From assembly GCF_026262505.1 (NCBI RefSeq), contig NC_067207.1:1372252-1436251 (forward strand): a stretch of DNA of 64,000 nt, written 5' to 3'. Below are positions 49,184-58,078 of the stretch, piece after piece; position 1 is the first letter of the stretch, and every line of letters begins with the position of its first letter. The stretch comes from Trichomonas vaginalis G3 (lineage: Eukaryota; Parabasalia; Trichomonadida; Trichomonadidae). The notes below the pieces were generated by a model. That model worked only from the letters and a program-made list of their open reading frames with translations. It was not told the DNA's origin and did not search any database. Position numbers and translations under genes: made by a program.

Positions 49184-51016
49184 ATGGCTGTAAACGCTGC
49201 GGACTACTTCATATCGTTCCCAAAACTCTCTCAGTCTGAAGTCACTGCTGCTGCAGATCACTTCAATGCCCTCCAGGACAACGGAAAGATCAACGAAAAC
49301 GCTATCATTCGTCTTTTCGGCGAATTAGGCCAGACAATCTCTGTTGCCCAAGCTAAAAAGGACATTGCCGACTACGATGCCGATGGTGATGGCACACTTA
49401 ACTTCTCTGAATTCCTTACAATTTTCTCCGATGAAAAGGAAGGTAAGACATCTGATTTCTCAGAAGGCCTCAAGAAGCACGCTGCTATGATCAAGGTCAC
49501 AGGCAAGGGTGGTGCTCAGAGATCCTATGCTCAGGAAGAAGTTACAGGTTTCGTTAATCACATCAACTCCTGCCTTGCTGATGATGAGGATCTTCAGCAG
49601 ATTCTCCCAATCAACCCAGAAAATGACGATCTCTTCAAGAAGCTCGGCGATGGTCTCCTTCTCTGCAAGATGGTCAACCTTGCCCAGGCTGACACAATCG
49701 ATGAGCGTGTTATTGTCAAGGGCAAGAAGCTCAACACATACTCTGCTGCTCAGAACATCGACCTCGCTCTTAACTCTGCTAAGTCCATCGGTATCTCCAC
49801 AATCAACATCGGTAACACAGATATCCGTGATGGTACAGTCCACCTTGTTCTTGGTCTCACATGGCAGATTGTCCGTATGAGCCTTCTCAAGACAGTCAAC
49901 CTTACAAACCACCCAGAACTTTTCCGTCTCCTTAAGCCAGGAGAGACACTCGCTGATCTCCTCAAGCTTTCCCCAGAACAGATCCTTCTTCGTTGGCTTA
50001 ACTACCACCTTGAGAACGCTGGCTCAAAGCGTACAGCTAACAACTTCACAACAGATCTCTCCGACTCTGAGATCATGACAATCGTTCTCAACAAGGTCGC
50101 TCCAGAGTGCTGCACAATGAAGCCAATGAACGAGGATGATCCAATGCAGCGTGCTGAACTCATGCTTCAGGAAGCCGCTAAGATCGACTGCCGCAAGTTC
50201 GTCGGCCCACGCGAAATCGTTAAGGGCAACCAGCGCCTTAACCTCGCCTTCGTCGCTACAGTCTTCAACACACGCCCAGGCCTCGAAGCTCTTTCCGAGA
50301 AGGAACTCGCCGCTCTCGATGAAGCCCTCTTCGCTGCTGGTGGCACACGTCTTGAACGCCAGTACTGCCTTTGGATGAACTCCTGCGGTGTCGACCCATT
50401 CGTCTACAACCTTTACGACGGCATCGCTGACGGCCTTGTCCTCCTTCAGATGTTCGACAGAATCGAACCAGGATCTGTCGACTGGAAGAAGGCCAACAAG
50501 ACAAAGCTCAACAAGTACAAATCTGTCGAGAACTGCAACTACTGCATTGAAATCGGCAAGAACCTCGGCCTTTCCCTCGTCGGTATCTCTGGTGCTGATA
50601 TCAACGACGGAAACCAGAAGCTTTGCATGGCTCTCCTTTGGCAGATGATGCGTTACGACTACCTTAAGGTCTTCAAGAAGCTCGGTGGTGGCGCTCGTAT
50701 CAAGGATGAACAGATCGTCAAATGGGCTAACGACAAGCTCGAGGGCAAGTGCCACATCGACTCCTTCAAGGATGTCACAATCAAGACATCCCGCCCAATC
50801 CTCCACCTTATCGACCTTCTCAAGCCAGATAAGGTTGACTGGTCCATCGTTATGGACTCTGAGGAAGATGCTGACCTCCTCAAGAACGCTCGCTACGTTC
50901 TTTCTATGGTCCGTATGTTCGGTGGCACTGTTTATGCTCTTCCAGAAGATATCCTTGAGGTTAACCCACAGATGGTCATGACTGTCTATGCCTCTCTTAT
51001 GGCCATGGATCAATAA
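49184..51016 (+). CDS. fim1: Fimbrin/plastin (EF-hand plus four CH domains)
   Basis: The product is a 610-residue actin-bundling protein of the cytoskeleton. A canonical EF-hand loop at residues 65-76 (DADGDGTLNFSE) follows a degenerate one. Four calponin-homology domains follow at about 115-235, 265-375, 395-500 and 510-608, giving the two tandem actin-binding modules of fimbrin. The C-rich third codon positions and few rare codons suggest high expression, fitting the abundant T. vaginalis fimbrin known to act in amoeboid change. There are no introns. The start is supported by the adjoining initiator. Long antisense frames here are codon-bias artefacts. Confidence 0.96.
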   Translation: MAVNAADYFISFPKLSQSEVTAAADHFNALQDNGKINENAIIRLFGELGQTISVAQAKKDIADYDADGDGTLNFSEFLTIFSDEKEGKTSDFSEGLKKHAAMIKVTGKGGAQRSYAQEEVTGFVNHINSCLADDEDLQQILPINPENDDLFKKLGDGLLLCKMVNLAQADTIDERVIVKGKKLNTYSAAQNIDLALNSAKSIGISTINIGNTDIRDGTVHLVLGLTWQIVRMSLLKTVNLTNHPELFRLLKPGETLADLLKLSPEQILLRWLNYHLENAGSKRTANNFTTDLSDSEIMTIVLNKVAPECCTMKPMNEDDPMQRAELMLQEAAKIDCRKFVGPREIVKGNQRLNLAFVATVFNTRPGLEALSEKELAALDEALFAAGGTRLERQYCLWMNSCGVDPFVYNLYDGIADGLVLLQMFDRIEPGSVDWKKANKTKLNKYKSVENCNYCIEIGKNLGLSLVGISGADINDGNQKLCMALLWQMMRYDYLKVFKKLGGGARIKDEQIVKWANDKLEGKCHIDSFKDVTIKTSRPILHLIDLLKPDKVDWSIVMDSEEDADLLKNARYVLSMVRMFGGTVYALPEDILEVNPQMVMTVYASLMAMDQ

Positions 51017-51620
51017 GCATACAATAATTTTAATCACTAAACGGTTATATTTCAATTCGAAAATATTTATAAATCGCATCATTTTTATTTACATCTCATT
51101 TTTGGTAAATTTGTAAACTGTTTACATGTCAAAAAATATTACTGACTAACATAATGAAATTCACTAATTATTAGTAACTAACATTCGAAATGAATCTGTT
51201 GTTATGTAATATCTCATGGTATTATAGCTTTTATATGGCGTATGATACATAGCAATTTGCTAATTCTTTATAATCTAATTTGTAATTAGAGGAAATCTTA
51301 TAATTTTAAAAAAAATACAGCGCAAACTATCCTATCCCTTTCTAACTATCACTCATGTATAATGTCATTCAGGAAAATCTATCAATTTTGATAAAGTTGA
51401 AATTTGATTACACCTTAGTTTGGAAAATTTGTCATCAGGAAGATTATTTTTACTGTACATAGGCCAGCAATTTTTGATCCAAAATAAAAAATATAAAAAG
51501 GTGATCGGGCACAATACAAAAAAATTGATCGGGCCCATCACTTTTCAGAACGATGAAATTTGAAAACGATGAAAATTTCTATAGAATTTGAGGTGCTCTG
51601 TTTATTTGCTTTTTTAAATA
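51017..51620. other. Intergenic region with an inverted repeat before the phosphorylase gene
   Basis: AT-rich. At 51497-51548 AAAAAGGTGATCGGGC and GGGCCCATCACTTTT form an imperfect inverted repeat around two GATCGGGC copies. It ends about 70 bp before the ATG and includes an initiator-like TCACTTTT. No gene seen. Confidence 0.55.
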
Positions 51621-52466
51621 ATGACTCTTCAGCATCCTGACTCTTGCAAGGGAGGAAACACAATCCCAGTCGATAAGGACGGTCGCCCATACCACTTTGG
51701 TGCCAACAAGGATGAAGTTTCCAACGAGTTCCTCATCACATCAGATTACTACTTGGCCGAGCAGATTTCAAAGCTCTTCGAAGAGAAGGAGCCATTCTGC
51801 TTCCGTTCTAACCGTGGCTACACAACATTCACAGGCCATTACAAGGGCAAGCGCCTTTCTATCTGCGCTTTCGGCATTGGCTTCGCTATGATCGATTTCC
51901 TTGTCCGTGAAGTTCGCACAATCACAAAGGGCAAGCTTACATTCATCGCGCTTGGTGCTGCTCCTTCTCCAGCCGGACATGCACTCGGCACAGCCATCAA
52001 TATCAAGGATGCTGTCGCTTACGAGCTTGATTTCAACACATTCAACGCTGAGAACCCAACACCATACCGTTTCTTCAAGAAACCAGTTCCAGCTGATGAA
52101 ACTTTATTCAATGCTCTTAACGAAGGACTTAAGGCTGCCAACATTCCACATGTTGAGGGCAGAGTCGCTTCAAATCCATCCTTCATTTCTGGTGTTAACT
52201 CAGCAGATATCAACGGATTCAACTTCAAGAAGGAAGGATTACTCCAGAAGGTCGAAGCTGAACTTGGCAAGATTGATACACTCGAAATGGATACATATCC
52301 ACTCTACTGGACAGCTCTTCGTGAGGTTAACCACGATATCAAGACAGCTGCCATCTCTATCGTTAACTCAGACGCAAATGGACACGCTCTTCCTGTCGAG
52401 GAACTCCGCAAGCGCCAGGTCGAGGTTGCTGCTGTTATCCTCGAGCAGCTTGGCAAGCTCCAATAA
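51621..52466 (+). CDS. Nucleoside phosphorylase, uridine-phosphorylase-like
   Basis: The product is a 281-residue protein of the PNP/UDP family, which cleaves nucleosides with phosphate in pyrimidine or purine salvage. Trichomonads depend on this pathway. Visible features are the phosphate-loop region CAFGIGFAMIDFLVREVR (residues 82-99), the central strand FIALGAAPSP (109-116) with GTAINIKDA, LEMDTYPLYW at 221-230 in place of the usual MExxA substrate loop, and a C-terminal helix. The divergence at the substrate loop leaves the base preference uncertain. Codon bias is high, as in fimbrin. TAAAA at the stop fits the trichomonad UAAA poly(A) signal. Confidence 0.88.
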   Translation: MTLQHPDSCKGGNTIPVDKDGRPYHFGANKDEVSNEFLITSDYYLAEQISKLFEEKEPFCFRSNRGYTTFTGHYKGKRLSICAFGIGFAMIDFLVREVRTITKGKLTFIALGAAPSPAGHALGTAINIKDAVAYELDFNTFNAENPTPYRFFKKPVPADETLFNALNEGLKAANIPHVEGRVASNPSFISGVNSADINGFNFKKEGLLQKVEAELGKIDTLEMDTYPLYWTALREVNHDIKTAAISIVNSDANGHALPVEELRKRQVEVAAVILEQLGKLQ

Positions 52467-53251
52467 AAAATTAACCAAAAATTTTTAAAGAGAATACATT
52501 CGAAATAAGAAATCTTTTACATTTTTACTTTCTGATTTTGTTACTATATGTTTTATAATGAAATTTTCTCTTTTTTGCATTAAGATTTACAAATTAAAGA
52601 GTAATTAGCCTTTCGGACATAAAGTATCATTAAAAATGACAGGCTCACAAGCCGAGGATCTGTTACTTAGGTGTAAATGATGAGCGAATACTGATGAAAT
52701 TGTTTCAATATTCCTTATTACATATTGAATCATGTGCTTTGATAGAGACACATTCTATGGTGAGAGTTTTATAACATTTTCTAATTGTTAATAAACCTAT
52801 AGTTTGTGAAATTGGCATAATTTATTCCAATGAATGAGTAAATCAATAAATTCAAGCAATAATTTTAAAAGAATCATGAGATAATCTTGAAATTTTGATC
52901 AAATACTTATCCAGATGAATGAAATCCATAAAGATTAATAGATCGTTTTTTTAAATATTTCTTTAAATATAAAGATTTATAAATCAAAATGACAAGTATG
53001 AATAATTATGTTCATCTACCGATTTAGTTTTATGCCTTTATTCTCCAAAAAAATTTCAAAATTGATTTTTTGATGAAAAAGTCAACATTTTTTGAGTTCA
53101 TTATTTTCCTTTTCTGAAAAATTTGATAATTCGGTTCCCCTAAACTCCACATGGATAAATGAGTTGAAGCTATTTCTTAAGGGAATATAGGGCAAACCCA
53201 AATTTTAGCTAAAAGTGACAGGAAAAAAAAACGTTTAGTATTAAAAAAAAA
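52467..53251. other. AT-rich intergenic region
   Basis: No supported gene. ATGATGA/CTGATGA strings near 52676-52700 recall C/D snoRNA boxes but lack the expected order and terminal stem. Confidence 0.5.
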
Positions 53252-53345
53252 GACCGATGAGAGCTTCGTTCGAAATATAGAGGGAACTGAGAATGCGCAA
53301 CCATTCTCAGGGAATATTGGATGCTATTCCTGTTCCCTCTGTATG
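53252..53345 (+). ncRNA. Structured element with hammerhead-like core (tentative)
   Basis: GACCGATGAG, a 3-bp stem with a UUC loop, and CGAAA are followed by a 12-bp stem (53276-53287 with 53332-53343). That stem is capped by two hairpins: CTGAGAATG/CATTCTCAG (53287-53310) and GGAATA/TATTCC (53311-53330). The GAUGAG-stem-CGAAA-stem order is that of a hammerhead ribozyme. However, CUGAUGA is changed (CCGAUGA) and the residue at the cleavage position is G, so activity is doubtful. The nested hairpins are real; the ribozyme reading is speculative. Confidence 0.3.
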
Positions 53346-53380
53346 GAAAATTGAGGTTTTCAAAGGGAGTTAAAATAATA

Positions 53381-53860
53381 TCAAATTTATACTAATTTAC
53401 TTCAAAATACAAAAGTATTTGACAGCTGAAATTAGTTACTTTAGCAAGCCTATCAATACCCTTTTATGATTATTGTTACTTTTTCGAAATAAAAGTAAAA
53501 ACAAATTTATACTAATTTACTTCAAAATACAAAAGTATTTGACAGCTAAAATTAGTTACTTTAGCAAGCCTATCAATACCCTTTTACGATTATTGTTACT
53601 TTTTCGAAATAAAAGTAAAAACAAATTTATACTAATTTACTTCAAAATACAAAAGTATTTGACAGCTAAAATTAGTTACTTTAGCAAGCCTATCAATACC
53701 CTTTTACGATTATTGTTACTTTTTCGAAATAAAAGTAAAAACAAATTTATACTAATTTACTTCAAAATACAAAAGTATTTGACAGCTAAAATTAGTTACT
53801 TTAGCAAGCCTATCAATACCCTTTTACGATTATTGTTACTTTTTCGAAATAAAATAAATT
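53381..53860. repeat. 120-bp tandem repeat, 4 copies
   Basis: Units begin ACAAATTTATACTAATTTAC and end TTTCGAAATAAAAGTAAA; copies differ at a few bases. The unit length of 120 bp gives a spurious open frame. It is unrelated in sequence to the 121-bp array. Confidence 0.95.
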
Positions 53861-54262
53861 TATTATCAAAAACCTTTTTTTTCTTAGTAAAAATAAACGA
53901 AATTTTTTACCTTATGAACTTTTGATGGAAATATACAAATTTAAAATAATAAAGAAAGCCGCGAGCGAAGCGATCGGCTTAGTTCGAAGATTTTGATTCA
54001 AATCTTTGCTGATCTGTAATTCGCGGAAGCCGCGAGCGAATCGAGCGGCTTAGGTCTAAGATTTTGATTCAAATCTTTGCTTATATTCCTTAAATTCTTT
54101 ATGAAACTCGCAACAGTTCCATAAAAAATTTTAAATTCTAAACTGTCGAAATTACCGATCGGTAATCACACCCTTCACGGGTGTGTCACTTTTTACAGGT
54201 GTGTCACTTTTAGCTAAAATTACCCCTACTCAATTGAGAGCTGCGAGAAAAAAATTTACAAA
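53861..54262. other. Hairpin-rich spacer upstream of the exportin gene
   Basis: Two diverged copies of a unit occur at 53956-54017 and 54024-54082: GAAGCCGCGAGCGAA onward, ending AAGATTTTGATTCAAATCTTTGCT. Each holds two hairpins. They are followed by ACCGATCGGT, then CACACCCTTCACGGGTGTG, and two GTGTCACTTTT motifs. TCACTTTT is initiator-like and lies 55-75 bp from the ATG. Confidence 0.6.
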
Positions 54263-57109
54263 ATGTCAGGTAAGGATTTGAGCGAGTTGCAGTTAACAGT
54301 TCCCCAATTCGAAGAGCTGGCCTCAAAACTTTCCGAGCCTGGCACAGATTTTGAAATGTACCATACAATTTTACAAGAATATAAATGCACTTTATATCCA
54401 GTGGAGATTCTGGAACCGATCATTACAGGATCACAGAATATCTATGCCCGAATTCAAATTCTTAACATTCTCAAAGAAATATTATCACGAATTTGGGATT
54501 TAATCGATTCCGGAAAGAAATCAAAGCTCAAAACGTTTTTTTTCAATGCTGTAGCCACAATCGAGTATGGTCCTGACAATGATCCCGAATCATCTTTTGA
54601 AATATCATGCCTTATTGAAATACTTAAAAAAGAATGGGCGGATGACTGGCCAGAATTCTCACGACTTCTAATCCAACGAGCAAAAGCAGACCAAGGCGCT
54701 CCTATCAACTGCATCAATTTGTTTAAATTTCTTACAGAAGATATCAAAGAAACCATAAACTCAGGTATTCCAATACTGAGGCATCGCGAACTCGAAAAAG
54801 CCATAATTAACGACTCCCCGCTGATCATCTCATATATTTCTGATATTCTGACTGAAACAACAGACCCAATTTTGATTAAATCGGGTTTTGAGTGTTTAAA
54901 AGTCATGTTGAAGTATACGAACGTGGCAATCGTTACTAACCAGGTTTTCATTAATTCCATCAAAAACCTATTCGCAAACGACCTTTTTAAAGACCCGATT
55001 TTGAGTTGTTTTGCAGTTATACCGAAAACGAAATACCAAGACTTACAATTACCCAAAATTGTTGAAGGATCGTTTTCATTCATGTTTGAACTCCTTTCTT
55101 CTTGGATTGACGATAATTTTAATTTTTACGAATTTTGTAAATCGGAAACCGACTTACCGCATTCACTTTCTCTCTGCCTAACTGAATACCTGAGGTATGG
55201 ACAATACAGAATACTACTCTATATTACGTATAATCAAACTCCTTTTTATCCGATATTTCAGTGGTTGCTGAACCTCTTCGCTTTCTCTCAGGTTCCAACA
55301 TACGACATCTGCTTGGAATTCTGGGAGGAAATTACAAAGCAAATGGTCCGAGATTCATCTGAAATTCGATTATCAAAACACCTTATTCACGCTTTGATCA
55401 AAATTGCAGTTGAAAAGGTTACACCACCTCCACAATTCCCATTCAAACAATATGATACAAACGAAATGCTGTTTAACGCTCTTACAAGTTTAATTCACAA
55501 TTTATCTATAATAGATTCAGAATTTATCACAAAGGTTGTTACAGAAGCAATCATGCATCAATCAGGCGAAGAACTTTTCTGCAGAGCTTTCGCTTTTGGT
55601 GCAATGAGCTGCGCATTACCAGAACCACTCAAAATAGAGACAGCACATGGAATTTTACAGCACTTACTTACGAAAGCAACCGAATTACAGGACTTTGCAA
55701 TAAGTTTGCTCATTGTTGCCCCTCAATTTGTTCAATATCTCAAAAATAATTTGGAAATGCTACAACTTCTACTGAAATATACAGTTGAATGGCCACTAGG
55801 AGCCACAGATTCGCCTGAATTTCAGTTATTCAGCATTTCCGCGTTAGATAAAATTTGTTCTTCGATTCCACAGCAATGTTTGCAATGTGGAGCCCTAGAA
55901 ATCATTAATAACTCATCCCAGATTGCTTCTGGTATATGTCCGGAGTGCCATCCTCCACTTTTCCATGCAATAACTTCGATAATTCACGCAGCTCCTTCTT
56001 CTGAGAAAAACAGCCTCATAGATGCAGGATATGCCTTTACTACATCGAATTGGAACGAGGCTGTTCAGAATTTGGACACAATTGAACCTTTAATTTTCAA
56101 ATTTTCTGTTTTGAGCCTTTCAGAAATCATTGCAATCAATGATCCCGACATGAAAGACCTTATTAGGTCCATTACAAGCAACGTCATGGATGTCTTCCAT
56201 TCAATACCTTCCGATGACAATCCAAGAAACAGACAATTCAGAGACGCAATTTTTGAATTCTTTGAAAAAGTGGCAGCAAAAAGTGACACCGATTTAGCCG
56301 GGGATGTTGTTTCATGCATTGTACAAGATTACTCGGAATCGTATATTAGCTATAGGTATCCACAGGCCTTAAGGTGCTTTGCTACCTTTGTTAGAAAAGT
56401 TACAGTTGACAATGATCTTACATTAAACTTATGCGCTGAAGTTATTACTTCAACGGCCGAGACAATCATCGATTCAGGTGAAGAATGCCCTGATGTTGAG
56501 ATCTCTGTCTTCGAATTAATCAAAGCTGCCGTTGCATGCGCTTCATCTCTTGAAGTCTTTGATACAGCACTTTGCTTACCACTAGAACAAGTCGTAGAGT
56601 GGGGACTTGGTCGAAAGAACACACAAACAGTCTCCGCAGCCTTGAATACGATATGTTTGATCGTAGATTCACCTGATAACCCGTTTTCTCTTGCATTTCT
56701 GAACCAGTACTTCCTACAACTATGCGGATCCATCATCGAAGCGATGATTCCGACGATGGATATGGCACTTTTGACTCAATTCACTCGTACAATGCATTCC
56801 ATGATGAGTTTGCAGAGCAGGGTCGGTGTAGAAGACGATTCTCTCACAGAAGCTCTTGCAGGAAGAATCCAAGAGATTGCTCAAGATATCGACCAAAATA
56901 TCATCCAGGATTTCGCAGGCGCCATCGTTTCTGACTACGTAGACATCGAAAAACTACAGACACACATGGTAGAGCTTGTAAATGAGCTGAGATGCGTTGT
57001 TTTCAAGAATGAAATAATGAGACAACAATACGGCCTTGAAGGAGGCTTTTTACTCAGTGCTCCTTATTTGGTTAACATCGGATCTGTTCCTGAGATCCAA
57101 GAATTTTGA
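54263..57109 (+). CDS. Exportin-1/CRM1-like karyopherin
   Basis: The product is a 948-residue HEAT-repeat transport receptor for nuclear export. The Xpo1 region at about residues 107-165 (CLIEILKKEWADDWPEFSRL, then INLFKFLTEDI) matches the W-P-x-F signature of exportin-1-like proteins. Helical pairs continue to the C-terminus, which ends LEGGFLLSAPYLVNIG. It is slightly shorter than animal or yeast CRM1 (about 1070-1080 residues). An unusual CLQCG ... GICPECH pair near 535-560 suggests a zinc knuckle. Codon bias is weaker than in fimbrin. Another exportin family cannot be excluded. Confidence 0.78.
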   Translation: MSGKDLSELQLTVPQFEELASKLSEPGTDFEMYHTILQEYKCTLYPVEILEPIITGSQNIYARIQILNILKEILSRIWDLIDSGKKSKLKTFFFNAVATIEYGPDNDPESSFEISCLIEILKKEWADDWPEFSRLLIQRAKADQGAPINCINLFKFLTEDIKETINSGIPILRHRELEKAIINDSPLIISYISDILTETTDPILIKSGFECLKVMLKYTNVAIVTNQVFINSIKNLFANDLFKDPILSCFAVIPKTKYQDLQLPKIVEGSFSFMFELLSSWIDDNFNFYEFCKSETDLPHSLSLCLTEYLRYGQYRILLYITYNQTPFYPIFQWLLNLFAFSQVPTYDICLEFWEEITKQMVRDSSEIRLSKHLIHALIKIAVEKVTPPPQFPFKQYDTNEMLFNALTSLIHNLSIIDSEFITKVVTEAIMHQSGEELFCRAFAFGAMSCALPEPLKIETAHGILQHLLTKATELQDFAISLLIVAPQFVQYLKNNLEMLQLLLKYTVEWPLGATDSPEFQLFSISALDKICSSIPQQCLQCGALEIINNSSQIASGICPECHPPLFHAITSIIHAAPSSEKNSLIDAGYAFTTSNWNEAVQNLDTIEPLIFKFSVLSLSEIIAINDPDMKDLIRSITSNVMDVFHSIPSDDNPRNRQFRDAIFEFFEKVAAKSDTDLAGDVVSCIVQDYSESYISYRYPQALRCFATFVRKVTVDNDLTLNLCAEVITSTAETIIDSGEECPDVEISVFELIKAAVACASSLEVFDTALCLPLEQVVEWGLGRKNTQTVSAALNTICLIVDSPDNPFSLAFLNQYFLQLCGSIIEAMIPTMDMALLTQFTRTMHSMMSLQSRVGVEDDSLTEALAGRIQEIAQDIDQNIIQDFAGAIVSDYVDIEKLQTHMVELVNELRCVVFKNEIMRQQYGLEGGFLLSAPYLVNIGSVPEIQEF

Positions 57110-57691
57110 TATTTTTATTTTTTTGTTTGATTTTTTGCGAATTTTTTTAAGTTTCTTTTATTTACTTTCTTTGTTTGTTCGGAATAAATTTTTGTTGTTC
57201 TTTAAGTGTTGTTTTATATCAAATTAACAAATTTCAAACAATTTTTGTTTTTTTATTTAACTAATATGAAAAGACTACATAGTTTTATTAGGTTAAGCTA
57301 TGTCATCTCTATCATTACTAAGTATTACTTCATATATCAAATCAAATATTAAATTTTGAATATCCTATGATTGAAGCTAATGCCTATAAGTTTTTAATCC
57401 TCAAACTTATTTGTGATGATCAAATGCTTCATTCTATCTCTAAATGTTATATTCATGAAGAATGATTTGATAATTGCATTTTCTAATGAATATCATTGAA
57501 GATTTTTTAGATTCATAAAGGTATCCGATCATTTTGGACTAAAATTTCATTAATTTTTGAAATTTTTTTGTTGAGATTTCAATGAATGTTGGAAAATCCA
57601 GAGAATTATTTACGCATTACACTCCTTAAGGAGGTAGCAAATTTTTATTAACTAACAAGAGATAGGATTGTCATCGCACTTAAATTTAAAT
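57110..57691. other. AT-rich intergenic region between converging genes
   Basis: T-rich just after the exportin stop. No repeats or open frames worth reporting. Confidence 0.55.
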
Positions 57692-58069
57692 TTAAAATAC
57701 GATGAAATCAGCGAAATCGCCTACAACAGTATCATCCTCGATGCTGTTGTTAAAATAAAAGTCCATTTCTGAATAAGCTTTATTCATTTCTGGAACAGTA
57801 ATTGCGGTTTCAATATTTGGAATTGAAGGAAGAGGAGCTGAAGGTACAACTGCTGGTTGCTGATATGTCTGAACAGATTTGATGTAATCTGCGATGCTTA
57901 AGCTTTCCGGCAAACAAGAAATTTTCTTGGTGTGATGTGGCTTCAGTTCTTTCTTGTTGACTTTGATGAGCTCTCCCCTTTGATCGAGTTCGAAAAATGT
58001 CTCGTCTTCAGGACCCTGGAATGTAACCCACTTAGCTTTCACGCGATAAGTTGGTCTTCCAGCTTTCAT
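57692..58069 (-). CDS. Hypothetical 125-residue protein
   Basis: The start is placed at MKAGRPTYRVKAKWVTFQGP rather than the upstream Met, because an initiator (TCACTT) lies just 3 bp before this ATG and the upstream Met would sit inside the promoter. Residues 1-50 are basic and beta-rich (WVTFQGPEDETFFELDQRGE). The middle is Pro-rich, and the C-terminus is acidic (SIEDDTVVGDFADFIVF), as in a transcription-activation or partner-binding tail. No family recognised. Confidence 0.55.
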   Translation of the reverse strand: MKAGRPTYRVKAKWVTFQGPEDETFFELDQRGELIKVNKKELKPHHTKKISCLPESLSIADYIKSVQTYQQPAVVPSAPLPSIPNIETAITVPEMNKAYSEMDFYFNNSIEDDTVVGDFADFIVF

Positions 58070-58072
58070 CAG

Positions 58073-58078
58073 AAGTGA
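58073..58078 (-). promoter_or_regulatory. Initiator (Inr) of the 125-residue gene
   Basis: TCACTT on the minus strand, 3 bp upstream of ATGAAAGCTGG, fits the trichomonad initiator consensus and decides the start codon. Confidence 0.55.

Noticed and set aside
49460-51082. Long open frames antisense to fimbrin (up to about 350 codons) and in a third frame
   Set aside because: They arise from the strong codon bias of fimbrin (C-rich third positions avoid antisense stops). Their translations have no domain, while the sense frame has EF-hand and four CH domains.
52676-52710. C/D box snoRNA-like ATGATGA and CTGA strings
   Set aside because: The boxes overlap each other and lack a terminal stem and guide spacing.
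53473-53925. Open frame of about 150 codons with repeated peptide
   Set aside because: It is the 120-bp minisatellite read through in one frame; there is no promoter and no domain.
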